A stretch of DNA of 5,157 nt from Methanobacteriota archaeon (GTDB lineage: Archaea; Thermoplasmatota; Poseidoniia; Poseidoniales; Poseidoniaceae). Numbering within the stretch: position 1 is the stretch's first letter; each line of letters begins with the position of its first letter. Below the pieces are notes generated by a model that was not told the origin of the DNA, did not search any database, and saw only the letters and a list, made by a program, of their open reading frames with translations. The translations under genes were made by a program, and so were the position numbers. The DNA lies in the NCBI GenBank assembly GCA_018645535.1, contig JABGWN010000184.1:1-5157 (forward strand). The letters run 5' to 3'. This document shows positions 1 to 5,157 of the stretch, piece after piece.

Positions 1-872
1 ACATCGTCTTCATCGTATTCCTTGTCGCCCATTCCAGTGGAGGTGGGATCGAGTTGAACAACAGCACCACCTGCACCATGAAGAGCTTCGTAAGCAAGGA
101 CACGACCTGTGAGATTGTTTCGATTACCGTTCATTGCTGAGAGCCACCACATCGGTTTGAAGGTGACAACTTTTTGAACGCGTATTTGTTGGTGAATCGT
201 TCGTGATAATTGAGCCACGTCTTCGAGGCGACCTTCTTCTAGGAATTCCAAGACTTTACGATTCCATTCATCGTCCTTTAACGAGTGAATACGGTCGTCA
301 GATGGGTCGATAAATTCGGTAAACATCCTATTTGACATTGACATAGCAGTGACTGCAACAGCTTTACGTCCAGTCTTTTTGATAACATCGAGACATGCTT
401 TTGCAAGAACAGTTGTTTCTGATCGATTCGCATAAACGTTCGATGATACGATAACAGCAGGAATTGAATTGTCTGGATTGAGGAGTTTGAGTGCAACAAC
501 AGACCCTACATCGATAGGAAAACCATGGTATGCAACTGTTCTGCTTTTTAGGCCACGATTATGATTGGCTTGATTCCATGCTTCAGCAAATTCTGCATCA
601 ATATTGAACGAATAATCCATCGATCCGAGGTCATGGAAATCCTGATCCACGAGCGTCCACTGTGGATTGGGATCTGCTTGAATTTGATGACCGATGATGC
701 TTGGCCAAGTTGTTGAATAGATGATGAGGAGATCCGCGCCGCTTTCCTTGATTGCATCTCTGGCTTCATCAAAGGCAGTTCGTAGACGACTCCATCCTTC
801 GTTCTGTTCTGGGACAAGAAGTGGATGCGGATGAACTGGAACGACATAGGAACCAACAATGGAACCGTTCAT
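1..872 (-). CDS. amnA: AmnA-like non-catalytic alpha subunit of a class III extradiol (LigB-fold) dioxygenase, 3' end outside window
   Basis: My translation from ATG at 872 gives 290 residues and then runs off the left edge. The stop is not seen, although the known alpha subunits are only about 270 residues, so little should be missing. The protein is a clear paralogue of its upstream neighbour: both open with GSIV, both carry an SSN motif (143-145 here), a GRKAV/GKKAV strand before a small-residue loop, and an LHG segment near the end (264-266). Every position that binds iron or acts in catalysis in the beta subunit is changed: the SPHW motif is STTW (53-56), the SLSHRHF motif is SMSNRMF (178-184), and the metal glutamate aligns with Lys234. 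By family knowledge this fits the structural alpha subunit of 2-aminophenol 1,6-dioxygenase, which has no metal site and pairs with the beta subunit in an alpha2beta2 enzyme. The start overlaps the beta stop by ATGA and has a good ribosome binding site. Order beta then alpha matches amnBA of Pseudomonas. The true substrate is not proven. Confidence 0.8.
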   Translation of the reverse strand, partial: MNGSIVGSYVVPVHPHPLLVPEQNEGWSRLRTAFDEARDAIKESGADLLIIYSTTWPSIIGHQIQADPNPQWTLVDQDFHDLGSMDYSFNIDAEFAEAWNQANHNRGLKSRTVAYHGFPIDVGSVVALKLLNPDNSIPAVIVSSNVYANRSETTVLAKACLDVIKKTGRKAVAVTAMSMSNRMFTEFIDPSDDRIHSLKDDEWNRKVLEFLEEGRLEDVAQLSRTIHQQIRVQKVVTFKPMWWLSAMNGNRNNLTGRVLAYEALHGAGGAVVQLDPTSTGMGDKEYDEDD

Positions 873-1771
873 TGTACATCACCTTCATTTGCATAGCAAG
901 GCCATTCAACAATCGCATTACCTGTTCCGATTATGGTCCCATAACCGTGGAGGATAGCAGGATAATCAGGGACTGATAGCGTACTTAGGAGCCATGTCAA
1001 GCCGCCACCATCTGATTCAGCAATCGCTTGTTCAGTAAATTCGGGCATTTCATCAAGAATTCGTTGAGCCTGTCCTGTTCGCATGTAATCGATGATCCGC
1101 ATGTCCCACAAATGCATTGCATGACTGGCAATGTGCTCTTTGCTCATATCTTCTGGAACTTCAGATTCAGTGGTAAAATGGCGGTGTGAAAGAGAATTAG
1201 AAGCAAGAATAACAGCTTTCTTACCACTTTCTTCAATCGCTTCTCGGGTGACTCGACCAAGTTCCATCATCATTTCTTGCATTACTTCAACCGAATAGTA
1301 ATGCGTCGAACGGTTTGAAGAAATGACCACTAAGGGCTTGTCAAATGCTGGATTTACCATGTGCCCTGTGGTGATTGTACCGTAATCGACACGAAAATCA
1401 GGGTTTTCCATCATTTTTACAGCAAGACCAGAACCCTTTGCTTTGTCATGTATAGCCAGGCTTAACTCAACATCGATGTTCATGTCATAGGTGTAACGAA
1501 ACAGATTTGGGAAAACTGGATCAACCGATAATCCCTCGAAATGAGGGATTCCAAGGAAATGAGTGCCGACATATGTTTGCCAATGAGGGGAGAGCAGTAC
1601 AAGTACGTCATGATCAATCTTGGAAAGAGATTCTCGAAGACGTTCATATCCCCAACGTAATTGCTCCCAACCTCCTTCAGAAGTTGGTTCATTCTGTGGA
1701 GGGTTTTCAGCATATACGAGGTGAGGGGGGTGAGGGGCTAGACAGCCTGCTACAATCGAACCTTTCGCCAT
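869..1771 (-). CDS. amnB: AmnB-like catalytic beta subunit of 2-aminophenol 1,6-dioxygenase (class III extradiol dioxygenase)
   Basis: This iron(II) enzyme opens an aromatic ring next to a hydroxyl group, most likely converting 2-aminophenol plus O2 to 2-aminomuconate 6-semialdehyde in the cytosol. From the ATG at 1771 it has 300 residues, close to the about 305 of AmnB. The expected active site is all present: His14 in APHPPH, His63 in SPHW, Glu252 in AESDGGG (metal triad), His196 in SLSHRHF (acid-base) and Tyr130. Each falls exactly one residue after the numbers I recall for characterised enzymes (His13, His62, Glu251, His195, Tyr129), which is why I chose this start. The frame stays open to a TTG at 1828 and an ATG at 1795, which would add 19 or 8 residues with no counterpart in the family. 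No Shine-Dalgarno motif precedes any of the three, so a leaderless mRNA is possible. The gene overlaps the alpha gene by ATGA. A related catechol-type substrate cannot be excluded. Confidence 0.85.
   Translation of the reverse strand: MAKGSIVAGCLAPHPPHLVYAENPPQNEPTSEGGWEQLRWGYERLRESLSKIDHDVLVLLSPHWQTYVGTHFLGIPHFEGLSVDPVFPNLFRYTYDMNIDVELSLAIHDKAKGSGLAVKMMENPDFRVDYGTITTGHMVNPAFDKPLVVISSNRSTHYYSVEVMQEMMMELGRVTREAIEESGKKAVILASNSLSHRHFTTESEVPEDMSKEHIASHAMHLWDMRIIDYMRTGQAQRILDEMPEFTEQAIAESDGGGLTWLLSTLSVPDYPAILHGYGTIIGTGNAIVEWPCYANEGDVQ
879..886 (-). promoter_or_regulatory. Ribosome binding site of the alpha-subunit gene
   Basis: On the minus strand GAAGGTGA lies six bases before the ATG at 872, inside the last codons of the beta-subunit gene. 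It matches the GGAGGTGA complement of the 16S rRNA tail. It fixes the start of the alpha gene and, with the four-base ATGA overlap, suggests coupled, roughly equal translation of the two subunits. Confidence 0.7.
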
Positions 1772-1852
1772 GAGTGTCGGTGTAAGTTCCGTCATATGGA
1801 TGCATCGCTGCCGGATGCCAAGACTCAAACGAGGAAAGGATAACCACCAAAC
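1772..1852. promoter_or_regulatory. Divergent intergenic region with short repeats, probable promoter area
   Basis: This 81-base gap lies between the dioxygenase genes (leftward) and the membrane protein gene (rightward), so it should hold promoters for both. I see the perfect 8-base palindrome GATGCATC at 1799-1806 and the direct repeat GGATGC at 1798-1803 and 1813-1818, 15 bases apart. GCATC (1802-1806) and GATGC (1814-1818) could also pair across seven bases. These could be an operator but are short enough to be chance. A CATATG at 1793-1798 lies about 22-27 bases before the ATG at 1771, near where an archaeal TATA box would sit for a leaderless transcript. No convincing bacterial -35/-10 pair was found. 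The assignment depends on the beta subunit starting at 1771 rather than at 1828. Confidence 0.35.
1831..1840 (+). promoter_or_regulatory. Possible ribosome binding site of the membrane protein gene
   Basis: The purine run GAGGAAAGGA ends twelve bases before the ATG at 1853. The core is acceptable but the spacing is longer than usual, so initiation may be weak. No other in-frame ATG lies close by: the next methionine is residue 39. Confidence 0.45.
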
Positions 1853-2380
1853 ATGGGAGAAGAGGATTTGGACACTTCTAAGTCCATTCTCGTCAATGAA
1901 TCAGAGCCCTCTCTTGTTGTCGAAGAGCATTCTACACCTGTAACAGAAAGTGAAATCTTCAAAGATATGCTTCGGCATATGATGGCTCCGCTCATGCTTG
2001 GAATGCTCTTTGGGTCCATTTGGCAAATTGTGGTTATGCCAAAGATTGATTTTTTTCCAAATCCAGTCCATGGCTCATTTATTATTTACCTTGTACTCTC
2101 CCCATTGATTTACAAGTCCCTTGTTGGTCAGGAAATGAATCGTGCTAAGGAATATGCATTAGGCGTTCTATCTGTAGCAATGGTCCTATCGTTTGTTTGG
2201 ATTCTACCCCAACAATCTTCCTTGTATTGTGGCGTTTTTTTGACGGGAATTTCTTGGTTATGGCTGAGTTCATTCTGGTTACAGTTTGAATTTCCACCGT
2301 TCCGATATGGCTTATGGCATGCGATGGCAGTCAACATTGGGGCCTTTAGTGGAAGTGTCCTTACCTTCATCTACATCTGA
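1853..2380 (+). CDS. Uncharacterised five-helix membrane protein
   Basis: I do not recognise this 175-residue protein. It opens with a hydrophilic tail of about 40 residues rich in Glu and Asp, with no signal peptide, followed by five likely membrane helices at about 43-62, 73-92, 101-119, 123-144 and 153-175. The last helix ends at the C-terminus. The loop after helix 2 carries charged residues (QEMNRAKE, 93-100). Segment 134-146 is packed with tryptophan and phenylalanine (WLWLSSFWLQFEF begins at 135), followed by a PP pair at 148-149. By inside-positive reasoning the topology is uncertain. It is the only plus-strand gene here, transcribed away from the dioxygenase genes and towards panB, with no spacer before panB's stop. 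A transport or membrane-anchor role linked to the aromatic pathway is only a guess from location. The even hydrophobic pattern and the lack of an internal stop make a real gene likely. Confidence 0.75.
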   Translation: MGEEDLDTSKSILVNESEPSLVVEEHSTPVTESEIFKDMLRHMMAPLMLGMLFGSIWQIVVMPKIDFFPNPVHGSFIIYLVLSPLIYKSLVGQEMNRAKEYALGVLSVAMVLSFVWILPQQSSLYCGVFLTGISWLWLSSFWLQFEFPPFRYGLWHAMAVNIGAFSGSVLTFIYI

Positions 2381-2383
2381 TCA
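2378..2383. other. Back-to-back stop codons in a TGATCA palindrome
   Basis: The TGA of the plus-strand membrane gene (2378-2380) and the TGA of panB on the minus strand (read from 2383 to 2381) touch with no base between them, together forming TGATCA. I see no hairpin followed by a T-run and no oligo-T tract just beyond either stop, so each transcript must end inside the opposite gene. Confidence 0.9.
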
Positions 2384-3202
2384 AGAGGTATAAGATTCAG
2401 ATTCGTTTGGGAAGTCGCCCGAACGAACATCATCACAATACGAGCGAATTGCTGTATCAATGTCTTCTGCGAGATTGAGATATCGACGTAAGAACCGTGG
2501 TGAGAAATCCATTGTAATCCCAAGCAGGTCATGCAGAACGAGAACTTGTCCATCACAATGAGGTCCTGCACCAATTCCAATAACTGGAATTGTCAATTCC
2601 TGTTGAACTCTTTTGGCCAAATCCGTAGGGATCTTTTCTAGAACAATTGCAAAGCAGCCAGCCTTTTCCAATAACTTGGCATCTTCAATGAGTTTGTCTG
2701 CTTCCTCATCTTCCTTTGCTCGCACTGAATAGGTACCAAACTTGTAGATGCTTTGTGGCGTAAGGCCGAGATGCCCCATGACAGGGATTCCAGCTGTGAG
2801 AATACGTTCAATCGATTCAACAATTTCAGATCCGCCTTCGAGTTTAACAGCATGCCCTTCAGCTTCTTTCATGATTCGAACTGCAGAGTCGAGAGCGAGG
2901 CGCGAATTCCCTTGATAGGAACCAAAGGGCATATCCACAACGATAAGGGCTCGATTAACTGCTCGTTGAACACACTGAGCGTGATAGATCATATGGTCGA
3001 GGGTAATTGGAACTGTCGTGACTTGTCCTGCCATGACATTTGATGCTGAATCGCCAACAAGAATCACGTCAACACCCGCTCCATCAACCAGACGAGCAAG
3101 GGAATAATCGTAAGCAGTAAGCATTGTTATTGGTTCTTTAACTCGCTTCATTTCTTGCAAGGTATGTGTCGTTACCTTGGTTGCTTTTCCATGAATTGAC
3201 AT
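2381..3202 (-). CDS. panB: 3-methyl-2-oxobutanoate hydroxymethyltransferase (ketopantoate hydroxymethyltransferase)
   Basis: PanB transfers a one-carbon unit from 5,10-methylenetetrahydrofolate to 2-oxoisovalerate, giving ketopantoate, the first committed step to pantothenate and CoA. In Archaea the carbon carrier may be a different pterin. At 273 residues it is full length for the family (about 264 in E. coli). The TIM-barrel signature runs through: LTAYDYSLA at 28-36, VGDSASNV at 49-56 with metal ligand Asp51, VDMPFGSYQ at 89-97 with metal ligand Asp90, VKLEGG at 119-124, GHLGLTPQ at 143-150, catalytic Glu189 in VLEKIP, and IGAGPHCDGQVLV at 210-222. All key residues are present, so it should be active. 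The C-terminus carries about ten extra acidic and serine-rich residues. It lies 54 bases downstream of the aldehyde dehydrogenase on the same strand with its own ribosome binding site, so it is probably co-transcribed, although its job is unrelated to aromatic breakdown. Confidence 0.97.
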   Translation of the reverse strand: MSIHGKATKVTTHTLQEMKRVKEPITMLTAYDYSLARLVDGAGVDVILVGDSASNVMAGQVTTVPITLDHMIYHAQCVQRAVNRALIVVDMPFGSYQGNSRLALDSAVRIMKEAEGHAVKLEGGSEIVESIERILTAGIPVMGHLGLTPQSIYKFGTYSVRAKEDEEADKLIEDAKLLEKAGCFAIVLEKIPTDLAKRVQQELTIPVIGIGAGPHCDGQVLVLHDLLGITMDFSPRFLRRYLNLAEDIDTAIRSYCDDVRSGDFPNESESYTS

Positions 3203-3206
3203 AGGT

Positions 3207-3213
3207 CTCCCTC
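3207..3213 (-). promoter_or_regulatory. Ribosome binding site of panB
   Basis: On the minus strand GAGGGAG lies four bases before the ATG at 3202. It supports this start. The 54-base gap to the aldehyde dehydrogenase gene shows no clear terminator or promoter. Confidence 0.6.
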
Positions 3214-3256
3214 ATGTTCCCGATTGGCTTCTACGTTTCAAACTCTCGCCATGAAA

Positions 3257-4702
3257 TTAATCATGCTTAATGCAAACATTGAGTGGTTCTGAGAAGAATC
3301 CGAGACTCCAGTTGCCACCTTCGCGACCGACTCCAGAATGCTTCACACCCCCAAATGGTGTTCGTAAATCTCGGTGCAACCATGTGTTAATCCAAATGAT
3401 ACCCGTATCGATTTTCTGTGCAATTGAATGTCCACGTTCTGTATCTCTAGTCCAAATAGATCCAGCAAGGCCATAATCAGTCGCATTTGCCATCTCGATT
3501 GCTTCTTCATCTGATGAGAAACGATGAATGGTTACAACAGGACCAAAGATTTCTTCGCGAGCAGTCCTTGAAAGATGAGACAAACCTGAAATCAACGTTG
3601 GACGAAGAAATGCTCCTTCTGGTGTTGGACCAGGAGAACCTGTCATCTCCCTTGTCCCACCAGTTAGAATTGTCCCCCCTTCTTGAATTGCCAAGTTGAT
3701 GTAAGATTCGACCTTCTCGACATGAGCCATATTGATCAAAGCCCCGACTTGAGTTCCCGGGTGGTTCGGATCACCGCATTGCATTGCCGAGACCTGAGTG
3801 ACGAGATGTTGTGTAAATTCATCTGCAATTGATTCATGGACAAGGATTCTAGAACCACAAAGACAGACTTGGCCTGAGTTGGTGAAACCCGCACGGATTG
3901 CTCCTTGGACTGCTTGATTCATTTCTGCATCATCGAGGATAATTGTTGCATTTTTCCCACCTAATTCCAATGACAATTTCTTGAACATTGGAGCTGCAGT
4001 TGCTGCAACATGGCGTCCTGTTGCTGTACCGCCTGTGAATGAAATTGCTTTAATGTCCACGTGCTCAAGGATTTCTTGACCAACTTCTGGACCGTATCCA
4101 TTAACGATGTTGAAAACACCGTCTGGCAATCCAATCTCCTGACAAACTTCAGCAAGTAGATACGCAGTTAGTGGGGTCAATTCACTGGGTTTTGCTACAA
4201 TGACATTTCCCATGAGGAGAGCAGGTGCTACTTTCCAACTCAAGAGATACAAAGGTAGATTCCATGGCGTTATCAATCCGACGACACCTATTGGTCGACG
4301 ATGAACAATATTTGTTGCATCATCCATTTCAAAGATCATATCTTCTTGGTCACGAGCAAATTCAGCAAAGAAACGAAAATTTTCTACGGAACGTTTCGCA
4401 TCAACCCGTTGTGCAAGGGAGAGAGGTTTCCCCGTATCCAATGATTCTCTTCTTGCCAGTTCTTCGCCTCGAGATTCGAGAGCATCGGCAATGGCTTCAA
4501 GCCAATCTGCTCGGTCATCGAGTGTCAAATCGGCCCATTCATGCTGAGCGACACGCGCTGCGGCTACTGCGCGATAAACATCGGGTTGTTTGGAGCGAGG
4601 AATCGTTCCAATGAGTTGCCCTGTGGCTGGAGCGAGATTCTCAAGTGTCGTGTCATCAACAGCATCAACGAATTCTCCACCGATGAAATTCTGAACATTC
4701 AT
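3257..4702 (-). CDS. amnC: NAD-dependent aldehyde dehydrogenase, 2-aminomuconate/2-hydroxymuconate 6-semialdehyde dehydrogenase type
   Basis: At 481 residues this is a complete ALDH-superfamily enzyme, and all the catalytic machinery is visible: PWN at 146-148 with oxyanion Asn148, the KPSE cofactor motif with Lys171, FTGGTATG at 222-229 (Rossmann NAD motif), general base Glu246 in LELGGK, nucleophile Cys280 in GQVC, and EIFGPV at 384-389. The C-terminal stretch 440-463 (TWLHRDLRTPFGG, then SGVGREGG) is the hallmark of semialdehyde dehydrogenases that follow meta ring cleavage (AmnC, XylG/DmpC, and the animal ALDH8A1), whose arginines bind the substrate carboxylate. With an AmnB/AmnA pair 1.5 kb away, 2-aminomuconate 6-semialdehyde is the likeliest substrate; 2-hydroxymuconate semialdehyde is the main alternative. 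The start overlaps the stop of the asparaginase-family gene by ATGA and has a strong ribosome binding site, so the two are translationally coupled. panB follows after 54 bases. Confidence 0.9.
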   Translation of the reverse strand: MNVQNFIGGEFVDAVDDTTLENLAPATGQLIGTIPRSKQPDVYRAVAAARVAQHEWADLTLDDRADWLEAIADALESRGEELARRESLDTGKPLSLAQRVDAKRSVENFRFFAEFARDQEDMIFEMDDATNIVHRRPIGVVGLITPWNLPLYLLSWKVAPALLMGNVIVAKPSELTPLTAYLLAEVCQEIGLPDGVFNIVNGYGPEVGQEILEHVDIKAISFTGGTATGRHVAATAAPMFKKLSLELGGKNATIILDDAEMNQAVQGAIRAGFTNSGQVCLCGSRILVHESIADEFTQHLVTQVSAMQCGDPNHPGTQVGALINMAHVEKVESYINLAIQEGGTILTGGTREMTGSPGPTPEGAFLRPTLISGLSHLSRTAREEIFGPVVTIHRFSSDEEAIEMANATDYGLAGSIWTRDTERGHSIAQKIDTGIIWINTWLHRDLRTPFGGVKHSGVGREGGNWSLGFFSEPLNVCIKHD

Positions 4703-5157
4703 TCCTTCACCTCTGGGTCATATATCCAGCGGTCTTGGTCAGGGTCCCATTCATCCCATGTAGGAATTGTTTCGAGAACGGAGTGGTATTTTTCAGGAAC
4801 AATTCCCGGAACGATGAATGCTTTTTGTCGATGCAATGGATATGGATTGCGTAAATCGATACCAAGGACACCCAAGACAGCACGAGCAACATACCATGTT
4901 GCTTGAGCATTCCAACCATGTGCAATTTTAACCACAATCCCAAGACCTTTTGGATAATCTGGATGTTCGATAGCAAGACCAAGTAACCCATCTGCACCTT
5001 CTTTTGCAATCACAGTACCTGCTCCTGCTTTGAGAATTGTTGAATCAAGGCGATTGAATCCCCCTACAAGATCGGGATGACGCACCATGGCTTCCCAAAT
5101 CCAATCTGAATCTTTATCTCGAACAAGACCAGCGTAAATCTGGGCTAATTCAGCAAC
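4699..5157 (-). CDS. Asparaginase II (Rhizobium etli type) family protein, C-terminal part; 5' end outside window
   Basis: The 152 visible residues (23 run in from the right edge before the first methionine) match the second half of the asparaginase II family, which folds like serine beta-lactamases and hydrolyses L-asparagine to aspartate and ammonia. Recognisable blocks are MVRHPDLVGGFNRLDS at 24-39, TVIAKEGADG at 48-57 and GLGIVVKIAHG at 71-81, where Lys77 should match the conserved lysine near the active site. The usual family form of the last block, as I recall it, is KI-x-DG followed by RA. Here His80 replaces the Asp and the Arg is missing, so substrate preference may differ. The protein ends in an unusual tail, about 128-152, rich in Trp, Asp and Pro. 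The catalytic Ser/Lys half lies outside the window. The stop overlaps the aldehyde dehydrogenase start by ATGA, tying it to that gene. Family assignment is good; asparagine as substrate is uncertain. Confidence 0.78.
   Translation of the reverse strand, partial: VAELAQIYAGLVRDKDSDWIWEAMVRHPDLVGGFNRLDSTILKAGAGTVIAKEGADGLLGLAIEHPDYPKGLGIVVKIAHGWNAQATWYVARAVLGVLGIDLRNPYPLHRQKAFIVPGIVPEKYHSVLETIPTWDEWDPDQDRWIYDPEVKE
4707..4713 (-). promoter_or_regulatory. Ribosome binding site of the aldehyde dehydrogenase gene
   Basis: On the minus strand GAGGTGA lies four bases before the ATG at 4702, inside the last codons of the upstream asparaginase-family gene. It is a near-perfect match to the 16S rRNA tail and fits translation re-initiation at the ATGA overlap. 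Confidence 0.75.

Noticed and set aside
548..859. 103-codon minus-strand open frame inside the alpha-subunit gene
   Set aside because: It is a shifted frame of the alpha subunit; the in-frame translation shows clear paralogy to the beta subunit, and this one has low-complexity Ser/Ile composition.
1..872. Reading the alpha-subunit gene as a tRNA-modification protein or a pseudogene of the beta subunit
   Set aside because: The intact frame, good ribosome binding site and matching positions of changed active-site residues fit the known non-catalytic AmnA subunit; nothing suggests decay or tRNA modification.
2048..2242. Two T7 runs (about 2048-2054 and 2235-2241) that could be archaeal oligo-T terminators
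   Set aside because: Both are phenylalanine codons inside the membrane protein gene, with no gene ending just before them on the plus strand.
2572..2600. CAATTCC / GGAATTG inverted repeat with a third CAATTCC copy, resembling a hairpin or operator
   Set aside because: It lies in panB and is explained by the repeated Ile, Pro and Gly codons of the conserved IPVIGIGAG segment.
4225..4614. 129-codon plus-strand open frame opposite the aldehyde dehydrogenase
   Set aside because: It has no family resemblance or plausible ribosome binding site, and the opposite strand carries a fully conserved enzyme.
4541..4906. 121-codon plus-strand open frame spanning the asparaginase/dehydrogenase junction
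   Set aside because: It runs antisense across two conserved genes and shows no protein family features.
1..5157. tRNA, rRNA, CRISPR, insertion sequence or prophage features
   Set aside because: No repeat arrays, transposase-like frames, tRNA cloverleaf signatures or rRNA-like stretches were seen by eye on either strand.

Overview
The window holds five or six genes packed almost without spacers. It reads as a chromosomal stretch of a small-genomed environmental microbe, probably a marine planktonic prokaryote. I suspect an archaeon of the Marine Group II/Poseidoniales kind because of the acidic proteins, GGTGA-type ribosome binding sites, tight overlaps, and one gene start without a ribosome binding site where a leaderless transcript would fit. 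This is an impression only: the sequence contains no rRNA or other lineage marker, and a bacterium is possible.

Layout, left to right. Positions 1-872 (minus, 3' end cut by the window) encode a non-catalytic, AmnA-like alpha subunit of a class III extradiol ring-cleavage dioxygenase. Positions 869-1771 (minus) encode the catalytic AmnB-like beta subunit, overlapping the alpha gene by ATGA. A short divergent intergenic region (1772-1852) separates them from a plus-strand gene for an unrecognised five-helix membrane protein (1853-2380). This gene ends tail to tail with panB (2381-3202, minus), the two stop codons lying back to back in one TGATCA palindrome. Upstream of panB on the minus strand are an aldehyde dehydrogenase of the 2-aminomuconate/2-hydroxymuconate semialdehyde type (3257-4702) and the C-terminal part of an asparaginase II-family protein (4699-5157, 5' end cut by the window), again overlapping by ATGA.

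How the genes fit together. The two dioxygenase subunits would open the ring of 2-aminophenol, or a related o-aminophenol or catechol, to 2-aminomuconate 6-semialdehyde. The aldehyde dehydrogenase would oxidise that unstable semialdehyde to 2-aminomuconate. This is the upper part of a modified meta-cleavage pathway, as known from Pseudomonas amn clusters and from the late kynurenine pathway. The asparaginase-family hydrolase is translationally coupled to the dehydrogenase and may act in the same route, for example on a nitrogen-containing intermediate or substrate, but that is inference. PanB belongs to pantothenate/CoA synthesis and looks like a co-transcribed housekeeping gene. No RNA genes, mobile elements, CRISPR arrays or attachment sites were seen, and no stretch over 300 bases lacks a gene.
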